The translations under genes and the position numbers were made by a program. A stretch of 64,000 nt of DNA, from positions 1 to 64,000 of the forward strand of contig NZ_BCSS01000008.1 in NCBI RefSeq assembly GCF_001570985.1. The letters are read 5' to 3'. Positions 17,966-26,580 of this stretch are shown piece by piece. The notes under the pieces were generated by a model that saw only the letters and a list, made by a program, of their open reading frames with translations, was not told the DNA's origin and made no database searches. Positions within the stretch are counted from its first letter, which is position 1, and each line of letters opens with the position of its first letter. The DNA is from Janibacter limosus NBRC 16128. Lineage in GTDB: Bacteria; Actinomycetota; Actinomycetes; Actinomycetales; Dermatophilaceae.

Positions 17966-18961
17966 CTAAGCAGATGCGGTGACGACGATCCGGCCCGTGC
18001 TCGACCCGCTCGCGAGGCGGGCGAGCGCGGCCGGGGTCTCCTCGAAGGGGTAGGTCTCCGCGACGAGGGGCGCGACCTGCCCGGCGTCAGCGAGGCGGAC
18101 CAGCTCGGCGTGGGCTGCGACGACCGAGGCCGGGTCGTGCTGCTGGTACAGGCCCCAGTGCAGACCGAGGATCGAGTAGTTCTTGACCATCGCGTGGTTG
18201 AGCCGCGGCTCGGGGACGCGGCCGCTGGCGAAGCCGACGACGATGATCCGTCCCTCGAAGGCGATGCACTTGGTGCTCGCCGCGTACGACGGTCCGCCCA
18301 CCGGGTCGTAGACGACATCGGCGCCGTGGCCGCCGGTGACCTCCTTGACGACTCCGATGACGTCCTGCTCGCGCCGGTCGATGACGACATCGCAACCGAG
18401 CCCACGCGCGATGTCGACCTTGTCGGCACCACCCACGACGCCGATGACGTGCGCTCCCGCGGCCTTGCCGAGCTGGACGGCAGCCGACCCCACGCCACCG
18501 GAAGCGGCGTGGACGAGGAGGTGCTCCCCTTCGCGCAGTGCGGCTCGTCGGTGCAGTCCGAACCACCCGGTCTGGTAGCTGATCATCAGCGCGGCGCACG
18601 CGGCGTCGTCAAGGCCCGCGGGTGCGGGGAAGGTGCTGGCCCCGTCCATGAGGCACTCGCTCGCGTAGCCTCCGTGCGGCACCGTGGTCCCGCCGAGGAC
18701 CCGGTCCCCGACAGCCACGTGGGTGACCTCGGCGCCGACCTCGAGGACGTCACCGCAGACCTCCAGCCCGGGGACGAAGGGGGGTTCCGGCCGGACCTGG
18801 TACTCGCCGCGGCACATGAGGGTGTCGGCGAAGTTGACCCCGGTCGCGCGCACCCGCACCCGCACCTGACCGGGGCCGGGACGCGGCGCCTTGGTGTCGA
18901 CGAGGGTGAGGACGTCGGCGGCATCGCCGAGCTGCTGGACCTGCCATGCACGGATGCTCAT
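17966..18961 (-). CDS. NADPH:quinone oxidoreductase, MDR superfamily
   Basis: A zinc-free medium-chain dehydrogenase/reductase of 331 residues, probably reducing quinones or enones with NADPH. The GroES-like N-terminal part contains RATGVNFADTLMCRGEY and VPGLEVCGDVLEVG. The nucleotide-binding motif is HAASGGVGSAAVQLGKAAGAHVIG, followed by YDPVGG. It lacks the catalytic-zinc Cys/His set of alcohol dehydrogenases. ATG 18961 lies 8 nt after a -10-like TAGTCT (18975-18970 on the minus strand), so the message may be leaderless. It is convergent with pepN and divergent from the MGMT gene. Confidence 0.88.
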   Translation of the reverse strand: MSIRAWQVQQLGDAADVLTLVDTKAPRPGPGQVRVRVRATGVNFADTLMCRGEYQVRPEPPFVPGLEVCGDVLEVGAEVTHVAVGDRVLGGTTVPHGGYASECLMDGASTFPAPAGLDDAACAALMISYQTGWFGLHRRAALREGEHLLVHAASGGVGSAAVQLGKAAGAHVIGVVGGADKVDIARGLGCDVVIDRREQDVIGVVKEVTGGHGADVVYDPVGGPSYAASTKCIAFEGRIIVVGFASGRVPEPRLNHAMVKNYSILGLHWGLYQQHDPASVVAAHAELVRLADAGQVAPLVAETYPFEETPAALARLASGSSTGRIVVTASA

Positions 18962-19026
18962 GGGTCGCGAGACTATCGACCTCACACATCCGGGTCGCGG
19001 TGCGTCCATGGGACATGATCGACATC

Positions 19027-19551
19027 ATGACGACCCGCCACGCCCTGCTCCCGACCCGGCTCGGTGAGCTCGTGGCCGTGCTCGACGAGGCGCAGTCGGG
19101 CGACGGCAGCGTCCTGGTCGGCCTGTACTTCCCCGGCCACTGGACCCTCCCCGACGGGGCCGAGCACGGGCCCGAGGTCGAGGTCACGGCCGAGCCGGTC
19201 CTCGTCGCGCTGGCGCAGCAGCTCCGGGAGTACCTCGACGGGACGAGGACGGACTTCGACATCCCCTACGAGCTGCGCGGGGGCGAGCACCACCGGCGCA
19301 TCTGGGAGGTGCTCGAGCGGATCCCGTACGGGCAGACGGTCAGCTACGGCGACCTCGCGCGCGAGACCGGGGGCGCGGCCCAGGCCGTGGGTCGGGCGGT
19401 CGGGGCCAACCCGGTGTCGATCATCGTCCCGTGCCACCGCGTGATCGGGGCCGACGGGTCGATCACGGGCTACGCCGGTGGGCTCGACCGCAAGCGTGCG
19501 TTGCTGTCGCTGGAGGAGCCGGATGCCGAGGACCGCGGTGCCCTCTTCTGA
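19027..19551 (+). CDS. ogt: Methylated-DNA-protein cysteine methyltransferase (MGMT) 1
   Basis: This is a suicide DNA repair protein that removes alkyl groups from O6 of guanine, here 174 residues. The active site PCHRVIG holds the acceptor Cys136. The preceding helix-turn-helix SYGDLARETGGAAQAVGRAVGANP and the closing GYAGGLDRKRALLSLE are complete. ATG 19027 is favoured; ATG 19015 is in frame as well. A -10-like CATGAT sits 7 nt before 19027, so it may be leaderless. It is the first gene of a three-gene cassette: an ECF sigma gene starts 10 nt later, followed by a second MGMT. Confidence 0.92.
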   Translation: MTTRHALLPTRLGELVAVLDEAQSGDGSVLVGLYFPGHWTLPDGAEHGPEVEVTAEPVLVALAQQLREYLDGTRTDFDIPYELRGGEHHRRIWEVLERIPYGQTVSYGDLARETGGAAQAVGRAVGANPVSIIVPCHRVIGADGSITGYAGGLDRKRALLSLEEPDAEDRGALF

Positions 19552-19561
19552 GGAGTCCCGC

Positions 19562-20029
19562 GTGAGCCTGCCTCCCTTCGAGCAGGTCGTGCAGGAGCAC
19601 GGCCCGCGGGTGCTGTCCGTCTGCCGGGCGATGGTCGACGCAGCGGACGTCGACGACGCGTGGAGCGAGACCTTCCTCGCCGCGCTGTCGGCCTGGCCGG
19701 ACCTGCCGACGGACCTCGACGTGACGGCCTGGCTGGTGACCGTGGCTCGCCGCAAGTGCATCGACATCCATCGGTTGCGGGCCCGTCGGCGCACCGACCC
19801 GGTCGCCGACCTGCCGGAGGTGGTGGCGCAGGGAGCCGAGAGCGACGACGAAGGGGTGTGGCGTCACGTCGCCGCACTGCCGGGCAAACAGCGTCAGGTC
19901 ATCACCTACCGATATCTGGGCGGGCTGTCCTATGCGCAGATCATCGACCTCGTCGGTGGCACCGAGGCAGCCGCCCGTCGAGCGGCCAGTGATGGGTTGA
20001 AGTCCCTGCGAGAGAAGGAGATCCGATGA
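19562..20029 (+). CDS. ECF-type sigma factor
   Basis: A short sigma-70 family factor of 155 residues. Region 2 is seen in DDAWSETFLAALSAWPDLP and the following AWLVTVARRKCIDIHRLRARRR. Region 4 is LPGKQRQVITYRYLGGLSYAQIIDLVGGTEAAARRAASDGLKSLR. GTG 19562 is used: it follows GAGGAG and begins with the usual F-x-x-V-V-x-E-H leader. No anti-sigma gene is adjacent. Instead it is sandwiched between two MGMT genes: 10 nt from the first, and overlapping the second by ATGA. This suggests a role in the alkylation response, with an MGMT possibly acting as the sensor; that is inference. Confidence 0.87.
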   Translation: MSLPPFEQVVQEHGPRVLSVCRAMVDAADVDDAWSETFLAALSAWPDLPTDLDVTAWLVTVARRKCIDIHRLRARRRTDPVADLPEVVAQGAESDDEGVWRHVAALPGKQRQVITYRYLGGLSYAQIIDLVGGTEAAARRAASDGLKSLREKEIR

Positions 20030-20619
20030 CCACTGAGACTGGTGAACTCGCGCGCCTGCGTGCTGGCCTGGCCGCCCGTGCCGACGATGCCGGGCTGCTG
20101 GACATCGCCTACCGCGTCGTCGACTCGCCGCTCGGCGCACTTCTCCTCGCCGCGACCGAGCGGGGCGTCCTGCGGGTGGCCTTCGCCAGCGAAGGCCACG
20201 ATGCCGTCCTGGCCGACCTCGCTGATCGGGTCAGCCCGAGGGTGTTGAGTGCGCCGCGTCGGCTGGACGAGGCCGCTCGCGAGCTCGACGAGTACTTCGC
20301 CGGACACCTCCGGGAGATCACGGTCCCGATCGACCTGCGCCTGCTCACCGGATACCGGCGCGAGGTCGTCACCGCCCTGCCGCGGATCGCTTACGGGGAC
20401 ACCGCGTCCTATGCCGAGCTGGCGGCCCTCACCGGCCGACCGCGGGCGGTTCGGGCCGTGGGCAGCGCCTGCGCCAACAACCCCGTGCCCCTCCTCCTGC
20501 CCTGCCACCGGGTCGTGCGCAGCGACGGGGGAGCCGGGGGCTATCTCGGAGGCCTCGACGCCAAGCGGACCCTGCTGCGACTCGAAGGGACAGAGGCGGG
20601 ACGTACGGTCGGTCCATGA
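20026..20619 (+). CDS. ogt: Methylated-DNA-protein cysteine methyltransferase (MGMT) 2
   Basis: A second O6-alkylguanine methyltransferase, 197 residues. It has the N-terminal RNase-H-like domain (YRVVDSPLGALLLAATERGVLRVAF) and the active site PCHRVV with Cys160. The HTH is SYAELAALTGRPRAVRAVGSACANNP and the C-terminus GGYLGGLDAKRTLLRLE. It differs clearly from the first copy, so the pair is not a recent duplication. ATG 20026 overlaps the stop of the sigma factor gene (ATGA), which predicts coupled synthesis of the two proteins. Confidence 0.93.
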   Translation: MTTETGELARLRAGLAARADDAGLLDIAYRVVDSPLGALLLAATERGVLRVAFASEGHDAVLADLADRVSPRVLSAPRRLDEAARELDEYFAGHLREITVPIDLRLLTGYRREVVTALPRIAYGDTASYAELAALTGRPRAVRAVGSACANNPVPLLLPCHRVVRSDGGAGGYLGGLDAKRTLLRLEGTEAGRTVGP

Positions 20620-20721
20620 CCAGCGATCCTCAGGTCCGACCGGGCTCGATGGGCTGTCCGGCGCGCGTCGGTACACCGGGCTCCTTGTGGTCCGTCATCC
20701 CCGAGACCCCCAGATCGTCAC

Positions 20722-20750
20722 TTGAACTGGGGTTCAGATGACTCTAGGCT
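20722..20750 (+). promoter_or_regulatory. Promoter with TTGAA-N6-TTCAA operator before the lactonase gene
   Basis: The -35 box TTGAAC (20722-20727) and -10 box TAGGCT (20745-20750) are spaced by 17 nt. The -35 box is the left arm of an imperfect inverted repeat, TTGAA-CTGGGG-TTCAG (20722-20737), whose right arm lies inside the promoter spacer. The same 5-6-5 repeat recurs at four other intergenic regions of the island. A bound repressor here would block RNA polymerase. The gene start is 30 nt downstream of the -10 box. Confidence 0.7.
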
Positions 20751-20779
20751 CCGAGGACCGACTCGAAGGAGAGTGTGCC

Positions 20780-21742
20780 GTGGTGGCTGTACCGACCGTG
20801 ACCGGGAGCGTCGACTCCGCAGACCTGGGTGCAGTGCTCGCCCACGAGCACATCTTCGTCCTCGGGGAGGAGTACCGGCAGAACTTCCAGGGCGACTGGG
20901 ACGAGGACGCCAAGGTCGCCGAGGCGGTCGCCGAGCTCGCGCCGCTGCCGGACCTGGGCATCAACACGATCCTCGACCCCACCGTCCTGGGCCTGGGCCG
21001 CTACCTGCCGCGGGTGCAGCGCGTGGCCGAGCAGGTCGGCGTCAACATCGTCGTCGCGACCGGCTTGTACACCTACAACGAGATCCCCTTCCAGTTCCAC
21101 TACACGGGCCCGGGTCTGCTCTTCGACGTGCCCGAGCCGCTCACCGAGCTCTTCCTCAAGGACCTCACCGAGGGCATCGCCGACACCGGTGTCCGCGCGG
21201 GCTTCCTCAAGTGCGCGATCGAGGAGCAAGGCCTGACGGCGGGCGTCGAGCGGGCGATGCGTGCGGTCGGCGCGGCCAGCGCCCAGAGCGGCGCCCCGAT
21301 CACCGTGCACACCAACCCGCACACCGGCTCGGGCCTCGTGGCGCAGCGGGTCCTGGCGGAGGAGGGTGCCGACCTGGCCAAGGTGGTCATCGGGCACAGC
21401 GGAGACACGACGGACGTCGACTACCTGTGCGAGGTTGCCGATGCCGGGTCCTACCTGGGGATGGACCGCTTCGGGCTCGATGTGCTGCTGCCCTTCGAGG
21501 ACCGGGTCGCGACGGTGCTGGAGCTGCTGCGCCGGGGCTACGCCGAGCGGATGGTGCTCGCTCACGACGCGTCGTGCTTCATCGACTGGTTCGACCCCGA
21601 GGCCAAGCGCCAGGTCGTGCCGCGGTGGAACTATCGGCACATCAGCGAGGACGTCCTGCCCGCCCTGCTCGAGGGCGGCGCCACGCAGGAGGACATCGAC
21701 ACGATGCTCGTGAAGAACCCGCGCAGGTACTTCGAGGGGTAG
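20780..21742 (+). CDS. Phosphotriesterase-family protein, probable lactonase
   Basis: This is a binuclear metal hydrolase of the amidohydrolase superfamily (320 residues). All ligands of the family are seen: His22 and His24 in AHEHIF, the carbamylatable Lys144 in FLKCAIE, His177 in ITVHTN, His206 in VIGHSGD and Asp263 in LAHDAS. Most bacterial members hydrolyse lactones; activity on organophosphates is usually side activity. GTG 20780 is chosen over ATG 20738 because AAGGAG lies 8 nt before it. The promoter carries the island operator, so the gene probably belongs to the same regulon as the acyl-CoA genes. The suggestion that it opens gamma- or delta-lactones to hydroxy acids is inference. 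Confidence 0.85.
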   Translation: MVAVPTVTGSVDSADLGAVLAHEHIFVLGEEYRQNFQGDWDEDAKVAEAVAELAPLPDLGINTILDPTVLGLGRYLPRVQRVAEQVGVNIVVATGLYTYNEIPFQFHYTGPGLLFDVPEPLTELFLKDLTEGIADTGVRAGFLKCAIEEQGLTAGVERAMRAVGAASAQSGAPITVHTNPHTGSGLVAQRVLAEEGADLAKVVIGHSGDTTDVDYLCEVADAGSYLGMDRFGLDVLLPFEDRVATVLELLRRGYAERMVLAHDASCFIDWFDPEAKRQVVPRWNYRHISEDVLPALLEGGATQEDIDTMLVKNPRRYFEG

Positions 21743-21761
21743 TCAGCCGTCGAGCGGTGGG

Positions 21762-22352
21762 TCAGCCCACCGTCGCGACGAACTCGAGGACGCGTCGGGT
21801 GAAGATGCGTGCCTCCTCCGGCTGGTACTCGGCGCGCAGTGTCGGGTCGGTGAAGAGGTGCCCCGCGCCCTGGTACTCGACGAAGGTGAACTCGCCCCCG
21901 GCGTGCTCCACGTCGTCCTGCACCTCGTCGTCGAACTGCCGGTCCTCCTCGTGGAAGGGGTCCTCCGACGTGACGTGGACCTGCCCCGGGACCCCGGGCG
22001 GCCACGTCGCCTCGAGGAAGCGCATCGGGACGCCCCCACCGACCATGACGACCCCGCGGACCGTGTCGGGGCACTGCGCCGCGACCCACTGGGCGGTGGC
22101 CCCGCCGACCGAGAAGCCGACGGCGACGAAGGGGGCGGCGAGCCCCTGCGCCGCGGCCAGTGCCTGGGCGTGCAGCGCCTCGTCGCCGACCGACTTGGTG
22201 GCGGCCATGCCGCTCGCGTAGTCGTCGAAGGTCTCGCCGTCGTACGGGTCGAGCGTGGTCACGCCGTGGCCGGCCGCGGCAAGTGCGTCGGCGAGGTCGG
22301 TGACGCCCTGACGCACACCGAGGACGGAGGGGAAGAGCAGTACCTGGGCCAT
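21762..22352 (-). CDS. Dienelactone hydrolase-family protein
   Basis: An alpha/beta hydrolase of 196 residues resembling small dienelactone-hydrolase-like proteins. The nucleophile region reads VGFSVGGATAQW, where the nucleophile Ser is in GFSVG. The late His lies in YQGAGHLFTD, and an acidic residue precedes it in VTSEDPF. The substrate is unknown: an ester or lactone is likely. ATG 22352 is 6 nt after a -10-like TAGGTT (22364-22359, minus), so it may be leaderless. It is convergent with the phosphotriesterase-like gene, with 19 nt between stops. Confidence 0.8.
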   Translation of the reverse strand: MAQVLLFPSVLGVRQGVTDLADALAAAGHGVTTLDPYDGETFDDYASGMAATKSVGDEALHAQALAAAQGLAAPFVAVGFSVGGATAQWVAAQCPDTVRGVVMVGGGVPMRFLEATWPPGVPGQVHVTSEDPFHEEDRQFDDEVQDDVEHAGGEFTFVEYQGAGHLFTDPTLRAEYQPEEARIFTRRVLEFVATVG

Positions 22353-22384
22353 GTCCCCAACCTAGGCCCGGGCACCGACATCCG

Positions 22385-23194
22385 TCAGCGGGCGAAGACC
22401 GGGGGACGCTTCTCGACGAAGGCGCGCGCGGCCTCGACGTGGTCGCCCGTCAGGCCGCAGGCCTTGTGCCGGGGTACCTCGGCGGCCATCGACTGCGACA
22501 GCGTCTGGTGAGGGGCCTCGCGCAGGTTGCGCTTGATGTTGGCCAGCGCGAGGCCGGGGCCGTCGGCGAGCTGGGTCGCCAGCGTGCGGGTGCCCTCCTC
22601 GAGCTCGTCCTCGGGCACGAGCCGGGTGAGCAGGCCGAGGTCCAGACAGGCCTGCCCGTCGAGGCGCGGGTTGAGCAGCATCAGCTCACGGGCGCGTGCC
22701 GGTCCGACGAGTCGGTCCAGCAGCCAGGCCACGCCGAAGTCTCCGGAGAGGGCGACCGTGGCAAAGGCCGTCGCGACGACGGTGCGCGGTGTGCCGATGC
22801 GCAGGTCGGTGGCGAGGGCGAGGCCCAGGCCCGCGCCGGCAGCAGCGCCCGGGAGGGCGGCGATCGTCGGCTTGGTGAAGGCGTGGAGGCGGCCGACGGT
22901 CAGCTCCTGGTGGCGCAGCTGCTCGGCCACGGCAGCCGGGTCGACCTCGGTGGCGCCGCCCCCTTCGCCCCCGTCGGCGTCGAACTGCTGGACATCGCCG
23001 CCGGCGCAGAAGGCACGACCGGCGCCGGTGAGCACCAGGACACGCACTGCCGGGTCCTCGTCGGTCTGCGCGAGGAGCTCGCCGAGCCGCTCGATCATCG
23101 GGACCGACATCGCATTGCGCCGGTCGGGTCGGTTGAGGGTGATGGTGGCGATGCCATCGGTGAGGTCGTACAGGACGTGGTCGGTGTCGGTCAC
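22385..23194 (-). CDS. Enoyl-CoA hydratase/isomerase
   Basis: A crotonase-fold protein of 269 residues. It has the oxyanion-hole segments AFCAGGDVQQF and PGAAAGAGLGLALATDLRIG. In the second half LSGDFGVAWLLDRLVG occupies the position where hydratases carry a catalytic Glu; here the region reads GDFG, so isomerase or another crotonase activity cannot be excluded. GTG 23194 has AGGAG upstream and overlaps the stop of the MFS gene (GTGA), so the two form an operon. It may hydrate the enoyl-CoA made by the acyl-CoA dehydrogenases of the island. Confidence 0.88.
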   Translation of the reverse strand: MTDTDHVLYDLTDGIATITLNRPDRRNAMSVPMIERLGELLAQTDEDPAVRVLVLTGAGRAFCAGGDVQQFDADGGEGGGATEVDPAAVAEQLRHQELTVGRLHAFTKPTIAALPGAAAGAGLGLALATDLRIGTPRTVVATAFATVALSGDFGVAWLLDRLVGPARARELMLLNPRLDGQACLDLGLLTRLVPEDELEEGTRTLATQLADGPGLALANIKRNLREAPHQTLSQSMAAEVPRHKACGLTGDHVEAARAFVEKRPPVFAR

Positions 23195-24534
23195 GAGATC
23201 TCCTGGGGTTGGGGGTCGGGTCGGTGGGTCGAGATCGGACGGGCGAAGGCGAGTGCAGCCACTGCGGGGAGGGCCGCCAGGACGAGGAGGGCGCGGGGGA
23301 ACCCGATGGCGTCCCCGAGGCCCCCGACGGTGGCGGCCCCGAGGCTGCCCCCGAGGAGGAAGACGAGGGTGAGCAGGCCGAGCGCTCCACCGCGGGTGTG
23401 CACGGGGACGGAGTCGGCGACGAGCGCCGTCATCGCCGGCTGCCCGAGGCCGAAGGAGAGCATGAGCAGCAGGGTCGCGGCGATGAGCGCTCCGGGGTTG
23501 ACCAGGGCCGAGCCGATCGCTGCGAGGACCACCGCGCTGGTGACTCCCGTCGTGGCGAGCAGCTGGCTGCGGGTGGTGCCGAAGCGGATGAGTGCAGGGC
23601 CCGTGATGCGGGGGGCGACGACCCCCAGGGCGGCGCATGGCAGGAGCAGCAGCCCGACCTGGGTGCCCGACCAGCCGTGGGCGATGAGGACGGTGGGCAC
23701 GGCCACGAGCATCCCGAACCACGCGGACGGCAGGCTCGCGGCAGTCAGCAGACTGAGCCGCACGGTGCGGTCGCGCACGAGTGCTGCCGGGATGACACCG
23801 TGCGGTCGACGGCGCACGCGCAGGACGGCCGCCGGAGCGCTCGCCAGCAGCAGGAGGAGGCCGACGAGCGCGGTGGTGCCGCCGAGCGTCGCCACCTGCA
23901 GGGACAGGACGGCACCGGTGGCGGCGCCGGCCACGAGCAGGGCGCCGACGGGGTCGAGCGTCGCTCCGGGCTGACGGTGGGTCGGCAGGTCGCGCCAGAC
24001 GAGGGGGACCACGAGGAGGGTGAAGACCGGGATGGCCACGACGGGCCGCCACCCGAAGGGGTCGACGAGCAGGGCCCCTGCGACGGGCCCGAGAGCATTG
24101 ATCGTGGCCCCGACGCCGGAGTACGTGGCCAGGGCCCGGGCTCGGCCGTCACCGGCGAAGAGGGCCTGGATGGCGGCGAGCGTCAGGGCCGGCACCGCCG
24201 CTGCCCCCACGCCCTGCAGGGTCCGCGTGAGGATGAGCGCGGGAAGGGAGTCCACGAGCGCACCGGCGCAGGCTGCGGTGACCATGACGGACATGCCGAT
24301 GAGCAGGGGCAGGCGGATGCCGAACATGTCACCGAGGCGGCCGAAGACCGCACTGCCGACCGCGAGCGCGAGGGAGTAGCAGCTGACGACGAGCGCGGCG
24401 CGGCCGGTCGTCAGCTCGAGGTCCTGGGCGAGGGCGGGGAGGGCGACGGCGACCGCTGCACTCCCCAGGCCGGTGATGCCGAAGAGCACGGCGATGGCGC
24501 TCGCGAGGGCCCCGCGGTGCGGTGGGGGTGGCAA
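23191..24534 (-). CDS. MFS transporter (DHA2-like, 12-14 helices)
   Basis: A major facilitator of about 447 residues. Helices start with SAIAVLFGITGLGSAAVAVALPALAQDL. The MFS loop motif is seen in GSAVFGRLGDMFGIRLPLLIG and motif C-like glycines in LQGVGAAAVPALTLAAIQALF. Uptake of an acid or export of a metabolite is possible. The start is uncertain. The annotated TTG (24534) has no ribosome-binding site, whereas GAGGAG (24560-24555) is perfectly spaced to an in-frame ATC at 24549. It is coupled to the enoyl-CoA hydratase gene and is divergent from the HAD gene across a shared operator region. Confidence 0.85.
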   Translation of the reverse strand: MPPPPHRGALASAIAVLFGITGLGSAAVAVALPALAQDLELTTGRAALVVSCYSLALAVGSAVFGRLGDMFGIRLPLLIGMSVMVTAACAGALVDSLPALILTRTLQGVGAAAVPALTLAAIQALFAGDGRARALATYSGVGATINALGPVAGALLVDPFGWRPVVAIPVFTLLVVPLVWRDLPTHRQPGATLDPVGALLVAGAATGAVLSLQVATLGGTTALVGLLLLLASAPAAVLRVRRRPHGVIPAALVRDRTVRLSLLTAASLPSAWFGMLVAVPTVLIAHGWSGTQVGLLLLPCAALGVVAPRITGPALIRFGTTRSQLLATTGVTSAVVLAAIGSALVNPGALIAATLLLMLSFGLGQPAMTALVADSVPVHTRGGALGLLTLVFLLGGSLGAATVGGLGDAIGFPRALLVLAALPAVAALAFARPISTHRPDPQPQEIS

Positions 24535-24577
24535 GGCGGCGCTGGAGATGGTGGCTCCTCGGACATCGTCGTCACAG

Positions 24578-24608
24578 ACTTGAATCTGAATCTAAGTTCA
24601 AGTATACC
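24578..24608. promoter_or_regulatory. Divergent promoter/operator region between MFS and HAD genes
   Basis: The 16-bp element CTGAA-TCTAAG-TTCAA (24586-24601) matches the island consensus TTGAA-N6-TTCAA with one change. It lies in a larger inverted repeat, ACTTGAA...TTCAAGT (24578-24603). On the plus strand TTGAAT (24581-24586) and TATACC (24603-24608) form a promoter with a 16-nt spacer. On the minus strand TTGAAC is followed by a weaker -10 candidate TCTGTG at 17 nt. Repressor binding would silence both directions. Confidence 0.68.
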
Positions 24609-24642
24609 TATGGTGAGGCCGAAGACCACAAGGAGTGCCCCC

Positions 24643-25320
24643 ATGACGACGATGTCACCCGATCCGACCCCGGTCGACGCGCGCCCGGCGCAGGCGCTGC
24701 TCATCGACTTCGGGGGAGTGCTCACGGCCCCGATCGGCGCTGCCTTCCGGGCGCTCGGCGCCGACGCCGGACTCGGGCCCGACGACGCGCTGCGCGTGCT
24801 CGCCACCCATGAGGGGGCGCGTGTGGCGCTGTCCGAGCACGAGGTCGGCCGGCTCGACGACGAGGGCTTCGAGGATGCCTTCGCGGCCGCGCTCGTCGAG
24901 GCCGGTGGCCGGATCGAGCCCCGGGGCCTGCTGGCCGGCCTGGCCACGCACATGGACCTGGACGAGCCGATGATCGACCTCGTCCGGCAGGCACGTGCCG
25001 CGGGTGTCCCCGTCGCGCTCGTCTCCAACTCGTTGGGTCGCGACTGCTACGCCCGGGTCGACCTCGACGAGCTCTTCGACGTCACGGTCATCTCGGGGCA
25101 GGTCGGCATACGCAAGCCCTCCCGCGAGATCTACCGCATCGCCTGCCGACGACTCGGCGTCGAGCCCGAGCACTGCGTGCTCGTCGATGACCTCGAGCAC
25201 AACCTCGTCGGCGCCGCGCGCCTCGGGATCCGCGGCATCCTCCACCGCACCGCTGCCGAGTCCATCCCTCGTGTCCGCGAGGCCCTCTCCCTTCCCACCC
25301 CGACCGGCGCCACCCGCTGA
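24643..25320 (+). CDS. HAD-superfamily hydrolase, ACAD10 N-domain-like
   Basis: A haloacid-dehalogenase-fold phosphatase of 225 residues. Motif I is LIDFGGVLT with nucleophile Asp22. The usual second Asp of DxD is Gly, which is also the form seen in the HAD domain of ACAD10-like proteins. Motif II is VALVSNS, motif III has Lys in GIRKPSREIY, and motif IV is LVDDLEHN. ATG 24643 has AAGGAG before it. It heads an operon with an acyl-CoA dehydrogenase (39 nt later) and an APH-type kinase. HAD, ACAD and APH are exactly the three domains of animal ACAD10, so it probably acts on a phospho- or hydroxyacyl metabolite. The substrate is unproven. Confidence 0.85.
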   Translation: MTTMSPDPTPVDARPAQALLIDFGGVLTAPIGAAFRALGADAGLGPDDALRVLATHEGARVALSEHEVGRLDDEGFEDAFAAALVEAGGRIEPRGLLAGLATHMDLDEPMIDLVRQARAAGVPVALVSNSLGRDCYARVDLDELFDVTVISGQVGIRKPSREIYRIACRRLGVEPEHCVLVDDLEHNLVGAARLGIRGILHRTAAESIPRVREALSLPTPTGATR

Positions 25321-25359
25321 CCGGTCGTCGACCACACCACGAGCCAAAGGATCACCACG

Positions 25360-26580
25360 ATGTTCGAACTCAGTGAACGCGGCCAGGACTACCGCGACCG
25401 CCTGCTCACCTTCATGGACGAGCACGTCTACCCCGCGGAGAGCGTCTACCGCGAGCAGATGCGCGCCTCCGGCAACGCCAACCACCACCCGCAGGTGCTC
25501 GAGGACCTCAAGGCGGAGGCGCGCAGCCAGGGCCTGTGGAACCTCTTCCACCCGCACACCGAGTGGGGGCCGGGCCTGACCAACCTCGAGTACGCCCACC
25601 TCGCCGAGATCACCGGACGCAGCATCGAGATCGCTCCCGAGGCGATCAACTGCAATGCGCCCGACACCGGCAACATGGAGGTGCTGACCCTCTTCGGCAC
25701 CGAGGAGCACAAGGAGAAGTACCTCAAGCCCTTGCTCGCCGGCGAGATGGCCTCGGCCTTCGCCATGACCGAGCCGGCGGTCGCCAGCTCGGACGCGACC
25801 AATGTCGAGACGCGCATGGAGCGCGACGGTGACGAGTACGTCATCAACGGCCGCAAGTGGTGGACCTCCAATGCCCTGCACCAGAACTGCAAGGTCATGA
25901 TCGTCATGGGCAAGACCGACCCGGACGCCCCGACGCACCGCCAGCAGTCGATGATGGTCGTCCCGATCGACGCCCCGGGCGTCACGATCGTGCGTGGCCT
26001 GCCGGTCTTCGGCTACATGGACCGTGAGGGTCACGCCGAGGTCGTCTTCGACAACGTGCGCGTGCCGCGCGAGGCCCTGCTCGCCGGTGAGGGCGACGGC
26101 TTCATGATCAGCCAGGCCCGCCTCGGGCCGGGCCGCATCCACCACTGCATGCGCGCCATCGGTGTGGCCGAACGCGCCCTGGACCTGATGATCGACCGCG
26201 CCCAGTCCAGGATCACCTTCGGTGAGCCCGTGGCCAACCGGTCCAACATCATGGACTGGGTCGCCGAGGCCCGCATCGAGATCGAGATGGTCCGACTGCT
26301 CACCCTCAAGGCCGCGCACATGATGGACACCGTGGGCAACAAGGTCGCCCGCACCGAGATCGCCGCGATCAAGGTGGCCGCACCGCAGATGGCCCTGAAG
26401 GTCCTCGACCGGGCCATCCAGGTGCACGGCGGAGGTGGCGTGAGTGACGACTTCCCGCTGGCCATGTGGTACGCCCACATGCGGACCCTTCGTCTGGCCG
26501 ATGGCCCCGACGAGGTGCACAAGATGACGATCGCCCGGCGCGAGTACCGCCGCCGCAGCCCGGAGTGGGGCAAGAAGTGA
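25360..26580 (+). CDS. Acyl-CoA dehydrogenase, ACAD10/ACAD11 type
   Basis: A flavoprotein of 406 residues that closely follows the ACAD10/11 subgroup. It has [48 protein letters not shown] and the end motif [11 protein letters not shown]. Ordinary acyl-CoA dehydrogenases of the MCAD type have E-G-T near this point; here D-G-P-D is found. Proteins of this subgroup that work with an APH kinase (human ACAD11, bacterial LvaC) act on 4-phosphoacyl-CoA and release phosphate to give an enoyl-CoA. The kinase gene overlaps by GTGA and the HAD gene precedes it, so the same chemistry is likely here. ATG 25360 follows AAAGGATC. Confidence 0.92.
   Translation: MFELSERGQDYRDRLLTFMDEHVYPAESVYREQMRASGNANHHPQVLEDLKAEARSQGLWNLFHPHTEWGPGLTNLEYAHLAEITGRSIEIAPEAINCNAPDTGNMEVLTLFGTEEHKEKYLKPLLAGEMASAFAMTEPAVASSDATNVETRMERDGDEYVINGRKWWTSNALHQNCKVMIVMGKTDPDAPTHRQQSMMVVPIDAPGVTIVRGLPVFGYMDREGHAEVVFDNVRVPREALLAGEGDGFMISQARLGPGRIHHCMRAIGVAERALDLMIDRAQSRITFGEPVANRSNIMDWVAEARIEIEMVRLLTLKAAHMMDTVGNKVARTEIAAIKVAAPQMALKVLDRAIQVHGGGGVSDDFPLAMWYAHMRTLRLADGPDEVHKMTIARREYRRRSPEWGKK

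Noticed and set aside
20780-21742. Organophosphate-degrading phosphotriesterase
   Set aside because: The metal ligands fit, but most homologues of this type are lactonases and the shared operator links it to acid catabolism. Organophosphate activity cannot be supported from sequence.
24643-25320. Phosphoglycolate phosphatase or haloacid dehalogenase
   Set aside because: Motif I is D-F-G-G without the second Asp, unlike typical phosphatases, and the operon context favours an acyl-CoA-linked role.
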